Notes: generated by a model not told the origin, from the letters alone. Counted from the stretch's first letter, positions 46,895 to 56,044 are shown. The stretch: DNA of 64,000 nt from Rhodospirillales bacterium (GCA_016185145.1 JACPOB010000107.1:1-64000), one strand, 5' to 3'. Program-made: numbers and translations.

Positions 46895-47881
46895 CTAGGC
46901 GGCCGCGGTGGCTGTCGGCTCGGCAAGCGGCCAGTCGAACAGGCCGGTATCGACTCCCAGGCGGTCCAGGAACGCCACAGCGTCGGCACGCGTCCGCTCG
47001 TCGATGCGCGCGTCGGCGCGGCCCGGGCTGACCTGGCTGATATGGCTGCCGCGATCGGTACGCGTGCCATCGAGCGACCGGCCGAGCTCCTTTTCGATCA
47101 CCTTCATGTGCTCGCGCCGCGCCAACCACACGGCGTCGGCAAGTGCCGGCCACATGCTCGGCATTCCCGAGAGGTGGTCGAGAATGCAGGCCAGGACATC
47201 GACCGGCTGGGCCATCAACCGCTCGTAGGGGACCAGCCGGACCTGCGCGGGATACCGTTCGGACAGCGTCTGAAACGAGATGAACTGCTTGGCGTAGGAC
47301 GGAAGAGCGCTGTCGAACAGGTAGTCGCGCAACGCAATGGCAGCCAACGGCCGGCCACTGGCTGAATTGTACGTCGCATCTTTGTGGTTTTGGCTGTAGC
47401 GGAAGTACGACACCGCCTAGTCGAGTGGATTGCGGTAGACGAGGACGATCGGCCGGCCGCGGCCTCGACGAGCGGAACGCTCCATCGCCTGCACGCGGAC
47501 CGGCGTGTAGCGATATTTCGCAAGGTCGATCGGCGTGTAGCGATAGTTCATCCCCTCATGGAAATAGTCGTAGCCCGGCACATGGAATGCTGTCGCCTGC
47601 CACCAATCGACGTCGGAGGCGGTGAAGCCGGGACACACCGTGTGGCCGATGAACAGATGATCGTCCGGCAGGGTGCCGCGGACGCGGAACAGGGGGCCGC
47701 CACGGAAGCTCTGTAAATCGAAGGCCGGTCCGGACGGATCGCCAAAGACCCGCCCCGTCAGACGGTCGGCGATGTGGCCGCCGCGGTCGAGATGGCACAT
47801 GAACGAGATGGCATAGCGCAAGAACCAGGTCCCCGAGCGAGGAACTGTGGCCAGGATGGGCGGGCTGGAGACGCGGAACAT
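46895..47881 (-). pseudogene. Sulfotransferase gene interrupted by an in-frame TAG
   Basis: One reading frame runs from ATG 47881 to a stop at 46895 but is broken by TAG at 47417-47419, codon 155. The first part carries the 5'-phosphosulfate motif TVPRSGTWFLRYAISF (residues about 12-27). At the break the text reads VYRNPLD-stop-AVSYFRYSQNHKD. In sulfotransferases this 3'-phosphate-binding block is RNPxDQAVSYF, so the TAG replaces a CAG (Gln) codon through a single C-to-T change. Without it the protein would be 328 residues. It is 39 bp upstream of cysD, whose pathway supplies PAPS. A GTG at 47413 might allow a C-terminal fragment. Confidence 0.88.
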
Positions 47882-48110
47882 AGTCCCTACTACGTTGCGG
47901 GAACCCTCTGTCGTCCCCGTGCATTCGTCATTTCATTGTCAAAGTGCGGCAGTTTTTTGTTGATAGTCATCAATGGAGTTACGCGGCAGCTATGCAACCC
48001 TGCGCGAGGATGATTGGCCTACCTCTTGCGGAATAGACAGATTGCACTCGGTCGCGAGAACCAGGCAGGCTTGCTAGAAATGCCGGCACATCCAGTTGCC
48101 GGGGGTTTTC

Positions 48111-49103
48111 ATGTCATTACGCGCGCTCGTCCTGAGCCAAGGTGCCGACCGCAAGGTGAGCGGCGCCATCGAGACCCTTCCTGTGGACAGGCTGCCGGCC
48201 GGCGACGTCACGGTCGCGGTCGACTATTCGACGCTGAACTACAAGGACGGGCTGGTCCTCACCACCGGCGGCGGGCTGGTGAAGACCTGGCCGCATGTCG
48301 GTGGCATCGACTTCAGCGGCACTGTCGAGATGTCCGATACGCCGGCCTTCAAGCCCGGCGACAAGGTCGTGCTGAATGGCTGGCGGGTCGGCGAGCTGCA
48401 CTGGGGTGGCTATGCCACCAAGGCGCGGGTCAAGGGCGACTGGCTGGTCAAGCTGCCGGCCGCGATCTCGACCAAGCGCGCCATGGCGATCGGCACGGCG
48501 GGCTACACCTCCATGCTCTGCGTCATGGCGCTGGAGAAGCACGGCATCAAGCCGTCGGCGGGCGAGATCCTGGTGACGGGAGCAGCGGGCGGCGTCGGCT
48601 CGGTCGCGGTCGCGATCCTGGCCAAACTCGGCTTCACCGTGGTCGCCGCCACCGGGCGGCCGCAGGAGGGCGAGTACCTGAAAGCGCTCGGGGCGACCAC
48701 CATCATGGACCGCAAGGAGCTGACCGAAGCGCCTGACCGGCCGCTGCTGTCGGAGCGCTTCGCCGGCGTCGTCGACACCGTGTCCGGCGTGATGTTCGCC
48801 AGAGCGCTCGCCCAGCTGAAGTACGGCGGCGCGGCTGCGGTGTGCGGCCTGGCCGGCGGGCCATCGTTCCCCGGCTCGATCCTGCCTTTCATCCTGCGCG
48901 GCGTGAGCGTCTACGGCATCGATTCGGTGATGCTGCCCAAGGCGCCGCGCGAGGAGGCATGGCGGCGCCTCGGCACCGACCTGCCGCTCGACAAGCTCGA
49001 CGGCACGGTGAGCGAGGCGGGTCTTTCCGACCTGATGACCCTGGCCCCAAAAATCCTCAAAGGAGAAATACGGGGCCGCGTGGTCGTCGATGTGAGCAAA
49101 TGA
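48111..49103 (+). CDS. acuI: MDR-family NADPH:acrylyl-CoA reductase / quinone oxidoreductase (AcuI/YhdH type)
   Basis: The 330-residue protein has the YhdH/AcuI signature: ALVLSQGADRKVSGAIETLPVDRLPAGDVTVAVDYSTLNYKDGL, GIDFSGTV, then the nucleotide-binding GAAGGVGSVAVAILAKLGFTVVAATGR (about residues 153-179). It lacks the zinc ligands of true alcohol dehydrogenases. AcuI reduces toxic acryloyl-CoA to propionyl-CoA. A transaminase of the beta-alanine type lies 48 bp downstream, so the pair may act in beta-alanine or propionate metabolism. The ATG at 48111 follows GGGGG. Confidence 0.88.
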   Translation: MSLRALVLSQGADRKVSGAIETLPVDRLPAGDVTVAVDYSTLNYKDGLVLTTGGGLVKTWPHVGGIDFSGTVEMSDTPAFKPGDKVVLNGWRVGELHWGGYATKARVKGDWLVKLPAAISTKRAMAIGTAGYTSMLCVMALEKHGIKPSAGEILVTGAAGGVGSVAVAILAKLGFTVVAATGRPQEGEYLKALGATTIMDRKELTEAPDRPLLSERFAGVVDTVSGVMFARALAQLKYGGAAAVCGLAGGPSFPGSILPFILRGVSVYGIDSVMLPKAPREEAWRRLGTDLPLDKLDGTVSEAGLSDLMTLAPKILKGEIRGRVVVDVSK

Positions 49104-49151
49104 TAGGGTCGCCGCCTCGCTTTCATTCCACTGTTCAATGAGAATTTCGCC

Positions 49152-50486
49152 ATGACGCCTCCCGCCACCGCGCCTACCGCCAACAACCTCGAAGCCTTCT
49201 TCATGCCGTTCACCGCGAACCGGCAGTTCAAGAAGAACCCGCGGCTGCTGGCCCGGGCCAAGGGCGTGCACTACTGGACGCCGGAAGGCCGCAAGGTGAT
49301 CGACGGCACGGCCGGCCTGTGGTGCGTCAATGCCGGCCACGGCCGCGAGGAGATCAAGCAGGCGATCGCCCAGCAGCTCGAGGAGATGGACTACGCGCCC
49401 TCCTTCCAGATGGGGCACCCGAAGTCGTTCGAGCTCGCTGCCCGCCATGCCGCCATGCTGCCGGGCGACCTCGACCACGCCTTCTACTGCAACTCGGGCT
49501 CCGAGGCGGTCGACTCCGCGCTCAAGATCGCGCTCGCCTGGCAGCGCGCGCGCGGGCAGGGCACGCGCACCCGCCTGATCGGCCGCGAGCGCGGCTATCA
49601 CGGCGTCGGTTTCGGCGGCATCTCGGTCGGTGGCATGGTCAACAACCGCAAGCAGTGGGGCGCCCTGCTGCCGGGCGTCGACCACATGCCGCACACCCAT
49701 CTGCCGGCCAGGAACGCCTTTTCGCGCGGGCTTCCCGAGCATGGCGGCGTCGAGCTGGCCGATGAGCTGGAGCGCATCGTGGCGCTGCACGACGCCTCGA
49801 CCATCGCCGCCGTGATCGTCGAGCCGTGCGCCGGGTCGACCGGCTACCTGCCGCCGCCCAAGGGCTACCTGGAGCGCCTGCGCCAGATCTGCGACAAGCA
49901 CGGCATCCTGCTGATCTTCGACGAGGTCATCACGGGCTTCGGCCGTCTCGGCACCGGCTTCGCCGCCGAGTTCTTCAACGTCATCCCCGACCTCATGACG
50001 GTGGCCAAGGGCATCTCCAACGCCACGGTGCCGATGGGCGGCGTGTTCGTGCGCAAGCACATCTACGACGGCCTGATGAACGGGCCGGAGAATGTCGTCG
50101 AGCTGTTCCACGGCTACACCTACTCGGCGCACCCGCTGGCCTGTGCCGCGGCGTCTGCCGTGCTCGACATCTACAAGGACGAGGGCCTGTTCCAGCGCTC
50201 GGCCGAGCTCTCAAAGTACTGGGAGGACGGCGTGCATTCGCTGAAGGGCCTGCCGGGCGTCACCGACATCCGCAACCTCGGCTTGGCCGGCGGTATCGAC
50301 ATGGAGGGCCGCAAGGATGCGCCCGGCGCGCGCGGCTACGACACCTTCGTGAAGGCCTTCGAGCTCGGCCTGATGGTGCGCCAGGCGGGCGACACGATTG
50401 CCATGTCGCCGCCGCTGGTGATCGAGAAGCCCCAGATCGACGAGATCATCGATCTCGCCGGCAAGGCCATCAAGGCGACGGCGTAG
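49152..50486 (+). CDS. Class III omega-aminotransferase (beta-alanine--pyruvate type)
   Basis: The 444-residue PLP enzyme opens LEAFFMPFTANRQFKKNPRLLARAKGVHYWTPEGRKVIDGTAGLWCVNAGHGREEIKQAI, the usual start of beta-alanine--pyruvate transaminases. FYCNSGSEAVDSALKIAL, RERGYHGVGFGG, LLIFDEVITGFGRLG and the PLP lysine in LMTVAKGISNATVPMGG are present. It would move the amino group of beta-alanine or another omega-amine to pyruvate. It is followed by a family C repeat. Confidence 0.92.
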   Translation: MTPPATAPTANNLEAFFMPFTANRQFKKNPRLLARAKGVHYWTPEGRKVIDGTAGLWCVNAGHGREEIKQAIAQQLEEMDYAPSFQMGHPKSFELAARHAAMLPGDLDHAFYCNSGSEAVDSALKIALAWQRARGQGTRTRLIGRERGYHGVGFGGISVGGMVNNRKQWGALLPGVDHMPHTHLPARNAFSRGLPEHGGVELADELERIVALHDASTIAAVIVEPCAGSTGYLPPPKGYLERLRQICDKHGILLIFDEVITGFGRLGTGFAAEFFNVIPDLMTVAKGISNATVPMGGVFVRKHIYDGLMNGPENVVELFHGYTYSAHPLACAAASAVLDIYKDEGLFQRSAELSKYWEDGVHSLKGLPGVTDIRNLGLAGGIDMEGRKDAPGARGYDTFVKAFELGLMVRQAGDTIAMSPPLVIEKPQIDEIIDLAGKAIKATA

Positions 50487-50495
50487 CGAGGTCGC

Positions 50496-50629
50496 TCCCT
50501 CCCCTTCGCGGAGTCCGCGAAGGGGAGGTGCCCGCGTAGCGGGCGGAGGGGTCATGAGCAACGGTGATGATGCTCATGACCCCTCCGTCGGCGTACGACG
50601 CCGACGCCTCCCCACTTCATGGGGAGGAA
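50496..50629. repeat. Family C multi-hairpin element, copy 1
   Basis: Four hairpins in order: CCTCCCCTTCGCGG/CCGCGAAGGGGAGG (50498-50527), CCCGC-GTA-GCGGG, GTCGGCG-TAC-GACGCCGAC and CCTCCCCACTTCATGGGGAGG. Between them, GGAGGGGTCATGAGCA (50545-50560) is inverted as TGCTCATGACCCCTCC (50571-50586). The copy at 61491-61619 has the same architecture with other stem sequences. It lies between the transaminase and cardiolipin synthase. Confidence 0.88.
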
Positions 50630-50654
50630 GTCTTTTTCCTGCTATACCCACGGC

Positions 50655-52073
50655 GTGTTCCTCGACCTTGGCTTGCCCACATTGATCGGTCCGCTTGCCG
50701 TGATGGCGCATGTCGCCATTGCGGCCCTCGTGACCGTCCATGTCCTGCTCTACAAGCGCAACGTCGCGGCCTCGGTGTCGTGGATCGGCATCGCCTGGCT
50801 GTCGCCGTTCCTGGGGGCGTTGCTCTACGTCACCATGGGCATCAACCGCGTCAAGCGCCGCGCCCAGCGGCTGCGCCGTCAGCGCCTGCCGATGGCCATC
50901 GCCGAGGAGACCCTGGCTGATGCCGTGGCCGACGATCCGCTGACGCCGCTCGAGTTCGCGATCGGCCGCCTGACCGGCCTGCCCTGCGAGCCCGGCAACA
51001 GCGTAAAGGTCCTGCACAGCGGCGACGAGGCCTATCCGCGCATGCTGGCGGCGATCGCTGCGGCGGAGAAGAGCGTGGGCCTCGCGAGCTACATCTTCCG
51101 CGCCGACAAGGCGGGTGCGGCCTTCCACCAGGCACTGATCCAGGCACAGCGTCGCGGCGTCGAGGTGCGGGTGCTGATCGACGGCGTCGGCAGCGGCTAT
51201 TTCTGGTCGGGCACCTACAACCATCTGCACAAGGCGGGCGTGCCCGTCGCGCGGTTCCTGCATTCGTATTTCCCCTGGCGCATGCCGTTCGTGAACCTGC
51301 GCAACCATCGCAAGGTGCTCGTGGTCGACGGCCGCATCGGCTTCACCGGCGGCATCAATATCGGCGCCGAGAACATCGGCGCAGACAACCCGCCCTTCGT
51401 CGTGCACGACACGCACTTCGAGCTCGAGGGCCCGATCGTCGAGCAGCTCACCGACGCCTTCGCCGACGACTGGCTCTATACCACCGGCGAGACGCTGTTG
51501 ACGGAGAAGTGGTTCCCGCCGCTCCGCAAGGCAGGCCCGGTCACGGCGCGCGTCGTCACCTCCGGTCCCGACGAGGATATGGAGCAGATCGAGTACGTGG
51601 CGCTGCACGCGATCTCCTGCGCCCACAAGTCGGTCCGCGTCGTCACGCCGTACTTCCTGCCGCCCGAGCCGCTGACCATGGCGCTCGGCCTGGCGGCGCT
51701 GCGCGGCGTCAAGGTCGAGATCGTGCTGCCGGACCATTCCAACCACGCCGTTCTGGATTGGGCGCGGCGCATTCCGCTCAGGCCCCTGATCGAGGCCGGC
51801 TGCCGGGTCTGGCTCACCGCCGCGCCCTTCGACCATTCCAAGCTGATGGTGATCGACGGCATGTGGTCGCTGATCGGCAGCGCCAACTGGGACACGCGCA
51901 GCTTCCGCCTGAACTTCGAGCTCAATGTCGAGCTGCACGACACCGACTTCGCCGCCAGGATCGCCGAGGTCGGCCCCAATGCGCGACGGCTGACGCTCGC
52001 CGAGCTCGACGGCGACCCGTTGCCCATCCGCCTGCGCAACAGCGCGGCGAGGTTGCTGCAGCCGTATCTATGA
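50655..52073 (+). CDS. cls: Cardiolipin synthase (phospholipase D superfamily)
   Basis: The protein has two N-terminal membrane helices (LIGPLAVMAHVAIAALVTVHVLL and ASVSWIGIAWLSPFLGALLYVTMG) and two HKD catalytic motifs, NHRKVLVVDGRIGFTGGINIG and DHSKLMVIDGMWSLIGSANWD. It joins phosphatidyl groups to make cardiolipin. The start is uncertain. GTG at 50655 gives 472 residues; an ATG at 50619 lies inside the family C repeat and adds 12 residues; none has a good ribosome site. It is convergent with the EEP gene at 52234. Confidence 0.92.
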   Translation: MFLDLGLPTLIGPLAVMAHVAIAALVTVHVLLYKRNVAASVSWIGIAWLSPFLGALLYVTMGINRVKRRAQRLRRQRLPMAIAEETLADAVADDPLTPLEFAIGRLTGLPCEPGNSVKVLHSGDEAYPRMLAAIAAAEKSVGLASYIFRADKAGAAFHQALIQAQRRGVEVRVLIDGVGSGYFWSGTYNHLHKAGVPVARFLHSYFPWRMPFVNLRNHRKVLVVDGRIGFTGGINIGAENIGADNPPFVVHDTHFELEGPIVEQLTDAFADDWLYTTGETLLTEKWFPPLRKAGPVTARVVTSGPDEDMEQIEYVALHAISCAHKSVRVVTPYFLPPEPLTMALGLAALRGVKVEIVLPDHSNHAVLDWARRIPLRPLIEAGCRVWLTAAPFDHSKLMVIDGMWSLIGSANWDTRSFRLNFELNVELHDTDFAARIAEVGPNARRLTLAELDGDPLPIRLRNSAARLLQPYL

Positions 52074-52083
52074 CCTCTCCCAT

Positions 52084-52219
52084 TCCTCCCCGTCATACGG
52101 GGGAGGGTAGGGTGGGGGAGAGCGGCACACGCGATCTGACCGATTTCATGATCTTTTCGCAGGAGAGGTCACCGGCATTGCTTTCCCCCTCCCGGCCTCC
52201 CCCGTATGACGGGGGAGGT
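52084..52219. repeat. Family C element, copy 2 (large inverted repeat)
   Basis: CCTCCCCGTCATACGGGGGAGG followed by GTAGGGTGGGGGAG on the left is inverted on the right as CTTTCCCCCTCCCGG then CCTCCCCCGTATGACGGGGGAGG, with about 65 bases between. It separates convergent cls and the EEP gene. Confidence 0.82.
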
Positions 52220-52233
52220 GGTCCTTGGCGTTT

Positions 52234-52923
52234 CTACCGATACAACCTTCCCAGCCGGTCGCGCCTGATCCAGCGGTGCTCGGGGCGGGCGCGCAGGCCG
52301 CTTTCCAGGCCCCAGCCTTCGACGAGCCCGAGCTCCAGGCGGATCGGCCGGTGATCGGACGGGCCGAAGGCCAGCGCGTCGGCGACGCGGCAGGTCAGCC
52401 CATGCACCAGGCAGCGGTCGAGGCGGAACGGCACGACGTTGCTGGCATAGTGCGTCGGCTCGCGCGGGCCGACGTCGGTGAAGCCCGGCAGGATTACCGG
52501 CCCGACGATGTTGTAGTCGCCGATGATGGCCGACGGCTTGCCGCGCAGGGCGGCGGCGATGCGCGCGAGCTGGCGGCGGTTGAGCAGCTGGCCGTGGCTG
52601 AGATGGACGTTGGCGAAGGTCATGTCGCCGACCTGGACGATCTGCGCGCGCCGCCGCGGCAGGCGGCCGGGCAGGCGCGAGGCCGGAAGCGACAGGGCGC
52701 GCGGCACGGCGAAACGATGCGGGCTCCATACCGCGAGGCCGTGGATGCGGCCGAGCCACGACAGGCGATGGAAATGTCCGCCGAGCAGCGACGGCAGCTC
52801 CTCCATCTCCCTGGTCGCTTCCTGCATCAGGAGCACGTCGGGCTTCTCGTGTCGGGCGAGCGCCACGACATCGTCGACGGCTGCACCGGTGAGCCTGAGC
52901 AGGTTCCAGCTGATGATCTTCAA
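52234..52923 (-). CDS. Endonuclease/exonuclease/phosphatase (EEP) family protein
   Basis: The 229-residue protein has the EEP motifs in order: IISWNLL (metal and substrate Asn, residues 3-9), LLMQEATR, ANVHLSHG, IIGDYNIVGP and FGPSDHRPIRLEL. These are the catalytic positions of the DNase I-like fold. Substrates range from nucleic acids to phospholipid and inositol phosphate. Similar genes often lie beside cardiolipin synthase in proteobacteria, which makes a lipid-linked phosphatase possible. It is 7 bp after the antiporter stop on the same strand. Confidence 0.88.
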   Translation of the reverse strand: MKIISWNLLRLTGAAVDDVVALARHEKPDVLLMQEATREMEELPSLLGGHFHRLSWLGRIHGLAVWSPHRFAVPRALSLPASRLPGRLPRRRAQIVQVGDMTFANVHLSHGQLLNRRQLARIAAALRGKPSAIIGDYNIVGPVILPGFTDVGPREPTHYASNVVPFRLDRCLVHGLTCRVADALAFGPSDHRPIRLELGLVEGWGLESGLRARPEHRWIRRDRLGRLYR

Positions 52924-52930
52924 GGAGTCC

Positions 52931-54760
52931 TCATGGCTTGCCTTGCGACTTCGACGCCCGGTCGCGTCGGGCCTGGCGGATCTGGTCGGTGATCGACGAG
53001 GTGGTGCCTGCGGCCGTCTGCAGCTCGCGCCGCACGGTCTCGCGCCGTTCGTGGATCGAGGCGATCACAAGCCCCATCGGCACGCCGAGGCCGACCAGCG
53101 CCGATTCGGCGAGCTGCAGGCTCGCCTCGATGGTCTCCGGCACGGTGTCGGTGACCTTGAGCGTGTAGAGATGGCGCGCGTGCTGCGCATCGTGCGCGCG
53201 CGCCACGATCATCACATCGGGCCGGCGTGCGCGCACGGCGCGCACCACATCGTCGACCGCCGAGGTGTCGAGGGTGACGATCACGCCCGTCGCCTCGTCG
53301 ATGCCGCAGCGCTGCAGGAACAGCGGATTGGAGGCGTCGCCGTAGTAGATCGGCCGGCCGAGCTGGCGCCAGCGCGAGACCATCGCACTGTCGCGGTCGG
53401 CGGCGATGTAGGGGATGTCGTGCTCCTCGAGCAGGCCGCAGACGAGCTGGCCGACCCGGCCGTGGCCGACGACGATGACGCGCTTGGCATGATCGTCCGG
53501 CGGTAGCACGGTGAACAGGGGATCGGATGACGCTTCGCGGGCAAAATAGCGGCCGACCCGCCGGGCCAGCAGGGCGATGAAGGGCACCGTCGCCATGCTG
53601 AGCGACACCACCGCGAGGATGCCTGCCGACACGTCGGCGGCGACCAGGCTGAAGTGCACGGCAAGCCCGATCCCGATGAAGGCGAACTCGCCGCCCGGCG
53701 CCAGAAGCAGGCCTGTCTCGACGCTGGCGCCCCACGGCACGCCGAAGACGCGGCAGAGCGGCGCCAGCAGCACCGACTTCACCACCATCATCGCCAGGAA
53801 TCCGCCCAGCACCAAGAGCGGCTCGCGCCAGATGAAGCCCAGGTCGATGTGCATGCCGACCGAGAAGAAGAACACGCCCAGCAGCAGGCCGCGAAAGGGA
53901 TCGATCATGGCCTCGACGGCGCGGCGGTACTCGGTCTCGGCCAGCAGCAGGCCGGCGATGAACGCGCCCAGCGCCATCGACAGGCCGGCATAGGCCGCGA
54001 CCACCCCTGAGCCGAAGGCGATCAGTAGGGTAGCGGCCATGAAGAACTCGGGATTGTCGGTGCCGGCGGCCAGTTTGAACAGCGGCTTCAGCACCAGCCG
54101 GCCGACCACGGCGATCACGGCGATGGCGATCGCGGCCTCGACCAGGGCGATGATCACGCCCTGGGCCACCGAGGTCGAATCGGCTGCGCTGCCGAGCGCT
54201 CCGATCAGGAACAACAGGGGGACCACGGCGAGGTCCTGGGCGAGCAGGATGGCGAAGCTGGTGCGGCCGGTGGTGGACATCATGCGGCGCTGGCCCGACA
54301 GCACTTCCATGACCAGGGCGGTCGAGGAGAGCGCCACGCAGGCGCCGATGATCAGGGCGGCGGCCGGCGGCTGGCCGTACCACAGCGCGCCGAAGCTGAT
54401 CGCAATGGTCGTCAGCAGGGCCTGCAGGCCGCCCAGCCCGAAGACCAGGCGGCGCATCGTGAGCAGGCGCCGCATCGACAGTTCGAGGCCGATGAAGAAC
54501 AGCAGGAAGACGATGCCCAGGTCGGCGATGAAGGCGATCTGTTTTTCGCCGGTGACGGTGAGCCAGTCGATCGCCCGCGAATAGTCGGCCAGCCGGCCGA
54601 GGCCATGCGGGCCGAGCGCGGCCCCGACCGCGAAAAAACCCAGGACGGGACTTATTTTGAGGCGGTGGACCACGGGGGCCACGACGGCGGCGGTGCCCAG
54701 GATGATGAGGGCATCCTTGAAGACGAAGATATCGCTGCTTCCCGCCATTGCGGCCAACAT
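52931..54760 (-). CDS. Kef-type cation:proton antiporter with RCK domain (CPA2)
   Basis: The protein has about 12 membrane segments in residues 15-395, including DLGIVFLLFFIGLELSMRRL, ACVALSSTALVMEVL, LLAQDLAVVPLLFLIG and LLLAPGGEFAFIGIGLA, followed by a cytosolic RCK_N domain, RVIVVGHGRVGQLVCGLLEEHDIPYIAADRD, with a Rossmann GHGRVG motif for nucleotide or adenylate sensing. It is of the KefB/KefC/YbaL type and should exchange K+ or Na+ for protons. ATG at 54760 gives 609 residues; another at 54814 would extend it by 18 residues of less typical sequence. It is divergent from the DenD-like gene. Confidence 0.9.
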   Translation of the reverse strand: MLAAMAGSSDIFVFKDALIILGTAAVVAPVVHRLKISPVLGFFAVGAALGPHGLGRLADYSRAIDWLTVTGEKQIAFIADLGIVFLLFFIGLELSMRRLLTMRRLVFGLGGLQALLTTIAISFGALWYGQPPAAALIIGACVALSSTALVMEVLSGQRRMMSTTGRTSFAILLAQDLAVVPLLFLIGALGSAADSTSVAQGVIIALVEAAIAIAVIAVVGRLVLKPLFKLAAGTDNPEFFMAATLLIAFGSGVVAAYAGLSMALGAFIAGLLLAETEYRRAVEAMIDPFRGLLLGVFFFSVGMHIDLGFIWREPLLVLGGFLAMMVVKSVLLAPLCRVFGVPWGASVETGLLLAPGGEFAFIGIGLAVHFSLVAADVSAGILAVVSLSMATVPFIALLARRVGRYFAREASSDPLFTVLPPDDHAKRVIVVGHGRVGQLVCGLLEEHDIPYIAADRDSAMVSRWRQLGRPIYYGDASNPLFLQRCGIDEATGVIVTLDTSAVDDVVRAVRARRPDVMIVARAHDAQHARHLYTLKVTDTVPETIEASLQLAESALVGLGVPMGLVIASIHERRETVRRELQTAAGTTSSITDQIRQARRDRASKSQGKP

Positions 54761-54829
54761 AGACTGCGCCGGCCGATCTGTGCACACTTTCGTTTCCAGA
54801 GGGTCATCGGGCATGAGGGTGGAAACGAC

Positions 54830-55831
54830 ATGAAGGTGGTGATCACCGGCGGTGCGGGATTCTTGGGCAAGAAGCTGGCACGGCGCCTACTGCAGGACGG
54901 CGGCATTGCCGGACCCTCGGGCAAGCCCGAGCGGGTGAGCGAGCTCGTGCTGTTCGACGTCGGCAAGGCGAGCGGCCCCGGTCTCGACGACCCGCGGGTC
55001 AAGGCCGTTGCGGGCGATATCGCCAATTTCGCAACCGTGCAGTCGATCGTGCAGGGCGCCGCCACGGTGTTCCATTTCGCCGCAGTAGTCAGCGCCGGTG
55101 CGGAAGCGGATTTCGATCTCGGCTATCGCGTCAACCTCGACGGCACACGCAACGTGCTGGAGGCGTGTCGCGCGCTCGGCACCAACCCGCGCGTCGTCTT
55201 CACCAGCTCGCTGGCGGCGTTCGGCGGCGACCTGCCGCCGGCGGTGACCGACGATACGGCTTTGACGCCGCAGACCTCCTACGGCGCGCAGAAGTCGATC
55301 GGCGAGTTCCTGGTCCGCGATTATACCCGCAAGGGCTTCTTGCGCGGCACCGCGGTGCGGCTGCCGACGATCTGCGTGCGCACCGGGTTGCCCAACAAGG
55401 CGGCCTCGACCTGGGCCTCCTCGGTGGTGCGCGAGCCGCTGACCGGAATCGACGTCGTCTGCCCGGTGACGCCCGAAACCATCATGGTGGTGCTGAGCCC
55501 GCGCAAGACGGTCGATGCCTTCGTGCGTCTGCACGACCTTTCGTCCGACGCCTTCGGCCCGGGACGTACGCTGCTGCTGAACGGCATCAACGTCACCGCC
55601 AGGGAACTCGAGCAGGCCGTCGGCCGCCACGCCGGCAACCGCAAGGTCGGCAAGGTGACGTGGCAGCACGACCCGGCGATCCAGAAGATCTGCGACGGCT
55701 GGCCCCAGGGCATCGATTCTCGCCGCGCCAGGTCTCTCGGCTTCGAGACCGACAAGGACCTCGACGAGGTCGTCCGCAACTTCATCGCCGACGATCTCGA
55801 CGATCAATTGAAGATCGCGAAAGCGGCTTAG
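54830..55831 (+). CDS. denD: D-erythronate-dehydrogenase-like NAD-dependent epimerase/dehydratase
   Basis: The 333-residue extended SDR starts MKVVITGGAGFLGKKLARRLLQDGG (NAD-binding GGxGFLG) and has VFHFAAVVSAGAEADFD, TSSLAAFGGD and the catalytic SYGAQKSIGEFLVRDYTRKGFL (Y-x-x-x-K). RLPTICVRTGLPNKAAS is characteristic of DenD, which oxidises D-erythronate in four-carbon acid breakdown. The other genes of that pathway (OtnK, OtnC/OtnI type) are not in the window, so the gene name rests on sequence alone. It is followed by a family B repeat. Confidence 0.82.
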   Translation: MKVVITGGAGFLGKKLARRLLQDGGIAGPSGKPERVSELVLFDVGKASGPGLDDPRVKAVAGDIANFATVQSIVQGAATVFHFAAVVSAGAEADFDLGYRVNLDGTRNVLEACRALGTNPRVVFTSSLAAFGGDLPPAVTDDTALTPQTSYGAQKSIGEFLVRDYTRKGFLRGTAVRLPTICVRTGLPNKAASTWASSVVREPLTGIDVVCPVTPETIMVVLSPRKTVDAFVRLHDLSSDAFGPGRTLLLNGINVTARELEQAVGRHAGNRKVGKVTWQHDPAIQKICDGWPQGIDSRRARSLGFETDKDLDEVVRNFIADDLDDQLKIAKAA

Positions 55832-55836
55832 CTGGG

Positions 55837-56036
55837 GCGCGCCACTCCAGTGGCGCGTCATGCTCAGCCGAGCAATCCAGTGACCTCACCCTGAGGAGCG
55901 CCCGGAGGGCGCGTCTCGAAGGGTGGGCAACACCGAGATCGCGGCCCACCCTTCGAGACTCATCGCTTCGCGATGCCCCTCAGGGTGAGGTCGTGTTGGA
56001 TCAACTGACTCATGACGCGCCACTGGAGTGGCGCGC
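55837..56036. repeat. Composite family B repeat, copy 2
   Basis: The same 25-bp inverted outer arms as at 26743 lie at 55837-55861 and 56012-56036. The inner core spans 55884-55990, from CCTCACCCTGAGGAGC to CCCCTCAGGGTGAGG. Its hairpins are GCCC-GGA-GGGC and CATCGC-TTC-GCGATG, different in sequence from the other copies but equally paired. It lies between convergent denD and the methyltransferase. Confidence 0.92.
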
Positions 56037-56044
56037 CCCCAGCA

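Noticed and set aside
47411-47425. Programmed readthrough or recoding at the sulfotransferase TAG
   Set aside because: No downstream stem-loop or pyrrolysine genes are visible, and the family has a plain Gln at the site, so a nonsense mutation is simpler.
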